59,138 nt of DNA from DATEJJ01 sp039649115. GTDB lineage: Bacteria > Actinomycetota > Actinomycetes > Mycobacteriales > Micromonosporaceae. The stretch lies in NCBI GenBank assembly GCA_039649115.1, contig JBBWZQ010000222.1, forward strand, positions 1-59,138, read 5' to 3'. The notes below the pieces were generated by a model, which saw only the letters and a list, made by a program, of their open reading frames with translations, did not search any database and was not told the origin of the DNA. Made by a program: the position numbers and the translations under genes. Shown in pieces: positions 58,209 through 59,138 of the stretch. Position 1 is the first letter of the stretch; each line of letters begins with the position of its first letter.

Positions 58209-59138
58209 TCACGTGGCGAGGATGAGGCCGCTGGTGGGGACGCCGGTACCGGCTGTCACCAGGACGGGTCCGGTGCCGTCGACCTGGTTCGCGGCGGTGC
58301 CACGGACCTGGCGTACCGCCTCCGCGATGCCGTTCATCCCGTGGATGTACGCCTCCCCGAGCTGGCCGCCGTGCGGGTTGACCGGCAGCCGGCCACCCAG
58401 CTCGATCCCGCCGCCGGCGATGAACTCCCGCGCCTGGCCGGCCGGGCAGAACCCCAGCTCCTCCAGCTGCATCAGCACGTACGGCGTGAAGTGGTCGTAG
58501 AGCACGGCGAGCCGGATGTCCGCCGGTGCGTACCCGGACTGCCGCCACAGTTGCCGTCCCACCACGCCCATCTCCGGCAGGCCGGTCAGCTCGTCGCGGT
58601 AGTAGCTGGTCATCACGTACTGGTCGGACGCGCTGCCCTGTGCCGCCGCGCGGATGACCGCGGGTCGCCACGGCAGGTCCCGGGCCCGGGCCAGGCTGGT
58701 GACCACCACGGCCACCGCGCCGTCGCTCTCCTGGCAGCAGTCCAGCAGCCGCAGCGGCTCGGCGATCCAGCGCGACGCCTGGTGCTCCGCGAGGGTGATG
58801 GGGCGCTGGTAGAACCAGGCGCGCGGGTTGGTCGCGGCGTGCCGGCGCATGGCGACGCTCACCCGGCCGAAGTCCTCGGTACTGGCGCCGTAGGTGTGCA
58901 GGTAGCGGCGGGCGACCATGGCCACCATGGCGGCGGGGGTACCCAGGCCCATCGGGTAGTGCCAGCCGTGGTCCACGCCACCGGAGGTCGGTGCGCTGGC
59001 CACGGTCTGCGACACCTGCCCGAAGCGCTGGCCGGAGCGCTCGTTGAGGGCGCGGTAGCAGACGACCACCTCGGCCACGCCGGTCGCGACGGCCATGGCG
59101 GCCTGCTGCACGACCGCGCACGCCGCACCGCCGCCGTA
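58209..59138 (-). CDS. ltp2: Steroid side-chain aldolase Ltp2-like, 5' end outside
   Basis: About 309 residues of a thiolase-fold protein whose N-terminus lies beyond the window; the frame continues to base 59138 (YGGGAACAVVQQAAMAVATG). Matches Ltp2, which with ChsH2 DUF35 cleaves the 17-hydroxy steroid acyl-CoA to release propionyl-CoA: FGQVSQTVASAPTSG, DHFTPYVLMQLEELGFC, NPHGGQLGEAYIHGMNGI. Convergent with kstD, 20 bp apart. Confidence 0.88.
   Translation of the reverse strand, partial: YGGGAACAVVQQAAMAVATGVAEVVVCYRALNERSGQRFGQVSQTVASAPTSGGVDHGWHYPMGLGTPAAMVAMVARRYLHTYGASTEDFGRVSVAMRRHAATNPRAWFYQRPITLAEHQASRWIAEPLRLLDCCQESDGAVAVVVTSLARARDLPWRPAVIRAAAQGSASDQYVMTSYYRDELTGLPEMGVVGRQLWRQSGYAPADIRLAVLYDHFTPYVLMQLEELGFCPAGQAREFIAGGGIELGGRLPVNPHGGQLGEAYIHGMNGIAEAVRQVRGTAANQVDGTGPVLVTAGTGVPTSGLILAT

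Overview
The window is about 59 kb of very GC-rich DNA with densely packed genes, many GTG/TTG starts, ATGA/GTGA/TTGA stop-start overlaps and no tRNA, rRNA, CRISPR or insertion sequence that I could see. The gene content (KstR-type steroid regulon, Methyltransf_19 protein, DUF1707, DUF2613 and DUF3068 proteins, F420-type enzyme fragment) points to a filamentous actinomycete. Micromonosporaceae or Pseudonocardiales are my best guesses, but the family is not settled by what I can see.

Region 1 (1-10285, minus strand) is one long operon that begins with an RNA element carrying all three conserved blocks of the guanidine-I (ykkC-yxkD) riboswitch. Downstream lie a fused two-domain oligopeptide-type ABC ATPase, two permeases, an agmatinase-family ureohydrolase, an isochorismatase-type cysteine hydrolase, a lipoprotein solute-binding protein, a metallo-beta-lactamase-fold hydrolase, allantoinase, and the start of allantoicase, which runs off the window. 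Together they look like an importer plus hydrolases for guanidine-like or ureide nitrogen compounds. The combination under a guanidine riboswitch is the most unusual system in the window.

Region 2 (10385-29340) is mixed accessory and housekeeping DNA: a TetR regulator with three palindromic operators facing an MFS exporter that carries an in-frame 3 x 57 bp repeat; small membrane and secreted proteins; a GtrA protein; a Methyltransf_19 methyltransferase; PadR- and MarR-type regulators; a GNAT acetyltransferase; an alpha/beta hydrolase coupled to a GH43 glycosidase; a PadR-ABC-FtsX export cassette; an orphan prepilin-like protein; a ClpP paralogue without its catalytic residues; and a two-gene STAND NTPase/TPR cassette resembling conflict or signalling systems.

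Region 3 (29369-59138) is a cholesterol/steroid catabolism cluster. Eleven 14-bp sites matching or nearly matching the KstR operator TnnAACnnGTTnnA sit in front of its transcription units. Side-chain genes: CYP125, FadA5, FadD19, EchA19, Ltp2/3/4-like thiolase-fold proteins with a DUF35 partner, Hsd4A-like and other SDRs, alcohol and aldehyde dehydrogenases. Ring genes: KstD, KshA, KshB, HsaA-HsaD-HsaC-HsaB. Three genes here are collapsed remnants: a fadE26/fadE27 pair reduced to an out-of-frame stub, an N-terminal stub of a Rv3520c-like F420-dependent oxidoreductase, and a short hsaF-like tail fused behind a FAD dehydrogenase. These repeated internal deletions suggest either real erosion of the cluster or collapsed sequence, and deserve checking.
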